A stretch of 64,000 nt of DNA from Bacteroidota bacterium (GTDB taxonomy: Bacteria; Bacteroidota; Bacteroidia; JACCXN01): contig JACCXN010000044.1 in assembly GCA_013696965.1 (NCBI GenBank), forward strand, positions 62,001 through 126,000. The letters run 5' to 3'. The translations under genes were made by a program, and so were the position numbers. Below, one piece after another: positions 63,264 through 64,000 of the stretch. Below the pieces are notes generated by a model. The model ran no database searches. It was not told the origin of the DNA and saw nothing but the letters and a program-made list of their open reading frames with translations. Within the stretch, counting starts at the first letter, position 1. Every line of letters begins with the position of its first letter.

Positions 63264-63600
63264 TTATTGTTCAAGTAACAGATTGATTCCTGTTTCTAGA
63301 TTACCTAATTCTCTTATAACTATTGCCCAAATTATTTCATCGGAAACGGTGTCATATCCGTGAATAACTTTATTTCTGGTATCAATTATCTTTCTTGCAT
63401 TAACAATAGGAAAATCTGGATTTGATTAAAGGATTCTGTTCACGGCCTCTCCAATTATTTCAATATTTCTCTCAATCGCTCTTTTTGTTTTAAGGACTCT
63501 TTGAAAAACATAAAAGTCTTTTTTATCTGGAAGAAAAACATTAAATTTCTGAAATTGCTTGCTTTATGTCTGCAAGCCAAGTCATGATTTCATTTTCCAT
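63264..63600 (-). pseudogene. hepT: HepT-like HEPN ribonuclease toxin, broken (frameshift and nonsense)
   Basis: Read leftward from ATG 63600, MENEIMTWLADIKQAISEI ends at TAA (63543-63541). A one-base insertion in a T run explains it, since the shifted frame continues NVFLPDKKDFYVFQRVLKTK, RAIERNIEIIGEAVNRIL, a second stop (63428-63426, Lys to TAA), then SNPDFPIVNARKIIDTRNKV. The HEPN catalytic motif RNKVIHGY (R-x4-H-x-Y, whose tyrosine is AMPylated by MntA) survives but cannot be reached. It ends LLLEQ at 63264. The start overlaps the mntA 3' end by 11 bp, the usual TA arrangement. Confidence 0.85.
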
Positions 63601-63898
63601 AAATCAAGACTTTTGTTTTATCTATTTGTTCTTTAAGAAAGGGATTCCTAATCGCCTTTTGCTCTAATAAATCAATTTGTCTATGAAGTAGGTTTTCTAA
63701 CTGAAATTTCAAATTAAAATAACTGTCTGAATAGGAAATTGGATCATTTTCTTCAATATCAACTACTAAATCAATGTCACTATCCGGTCTGTACTTGTCC
63801 GATGTGATTGATCCAAATGCAAATAAAGTTTTAACCTTGTTCAGATAGCAAAGTTTTTTTATTTGGTCTATATGGGTAGTAATCTCTCTCATAGTCAT
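63590..63898 (-). CDS. mntA: MntA-type minimal nucleotidyltransferase antitoxin
   Basis: This 102-aa MNT-fold protein carries the exact catalytic pattern GSx10DxD: the GS is in LFAFGSITSDKYRPD near residue 26, and DSDIDLVVDIEE follows. MntA inactivates its partner HepT by adding AMP groups to the HEPN tyrosine. It is intact and full length for the family, with ATG at 63898 (a second in-frame ATG is two codons in). The cognate toxin overlapping its 3' end is disrupted by a frameshift and a stop, so MntA is here an orphan antitoxin. Confidence 0.88.
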   Translation of the reverse strand: MTMREITTHIDQIKKLCYLNKVKTLFAFGSITSDKYRPDSDIDLVVDIEENDPISYSDSYFNLKFQLENLLHRQIDLLEQKAIRNPFLKEQIDKTKVLIYGK

Positions 63899-64000
63899 AA
63901 ATGTACAAATTTTGTCAATTGTAATCTTAATTTCAGACTATTCTGATTAAAAATCGCAGAAAATGGGGCAGTGGAAATGGCTCTTTTTGTTTTTTTTGCG
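63899..64000. other. Right edge of the window, 102 bp
   Basis: AT-rich sequence upstream of mntA, presumably containing its promoter. A TACATTTA near 63899-63906 (leftward) is a near match to TAnnTTTG with its last base changed. No gene begins before the window ends. Confidence 0.35.

Noticed and set aside
1-64000. CRISPR array, prophage or large biosynthetic cluster
   Set aside because: No regularly spaced direct repeats, phage structural genes or modular synthases were seen anywhere in the window.

Overview
The window looks like a chromosomal segment of an AT-rich, aerobic member of the Bacteroidota. The supporting signs are the gliding-motility genes gldD and gldE next to mutY and ssb, a secreted M14 peptidase ending in a type IX secretion (T9SS) sorting domain, TPR/PD40 envelope proteins, DUF4286, very few Shine-Dalgarno-like sites, several start codons that can only be TTG, and exact matches to the Bacteroidota -7 promoter element TAnnTTTG upstream of many genes. 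A haem A synthase (CtaA/COX15) and a full beta-oxidation set point to aerobic, lipid-using metabolism. No rRNA, tRNA, CRISPR array, prophage or intact transposon was seen.

Layout. 0-5.2 kb (- strand): a tight run M16 peptidase > O-methyltransferase > pabB-like > tilS > small conserved protein, closed by a perfect 22-bp hairpin. 5.6-11.6 kb: a large TPR-PD40-SPOR envelope protein, a beta-barrel protein, a secreted alpha/alpha-toroid (cyclase-like) protein and an SDR. 11.8-17.9 kb: a fatty-acid degradation operon with the same gene order and protein sizes as Bacillus fadN-fadA-fadE, preceded by a MarR regulator whose promoter carries a perfect inverted repeat. 18-25.6 kb: a zinc metalloprotease, an acyl-CoA synthetase, a CAP protein, an SDR and a polytopic membrane protein. 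25.7-33 kb: a class II (B12-type) ribonucleotide reductase, purL, a GNAT acetyltransferase and aspartate kinase. 33-36 kb: a small basic secreted protein, RNase H, two HMA metal-binding proteins and a DMT exporter. 36-43.4 kb: rplU-rpmA-serS, an envelope lipoprotein/TPR pair, DUF4286-rsmA and a D-2-hydroxyacid dehydrogenase. 43.4-50.5 kb: two beta-barrel proteins around a methyltransferase, a MITE-like repeat, ctaA, the T9SS-exported M14 peptidase and an EF-hand protein. 50.8-57.4 kb: mutY-ssb-gldE-gldD, divergent from HU-TPR-(30-aa basic protein)-rng.

57.4-64 kb is a clear accessory and decay zone. It holds an IS1182-type transposase remnant with an internal deletion and frameshifts, a lipoprotein, a Met-rich fragment, the shattered C-terminus of a type II restriction-modification enzyme, a PA2169-type four-helix protein, a glycosyltransferase, and a MntA/HepT toxin-antitoxin pair in which the antitoxin is intact and the toxin is broken.

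No wholly new multi-gene system is evident. The items most worth a second look are the 30-codon basic ORF before rng (likely a bS22/mS38-like ribosomal protein), the MarR-controlled fad regulon and its operator, an extended promoter motif shared by rplU and HU, the MITE-like element at 45.6 kb, the SPOR-ended PorE-like protein, and the orphaned MntA antitoxin.
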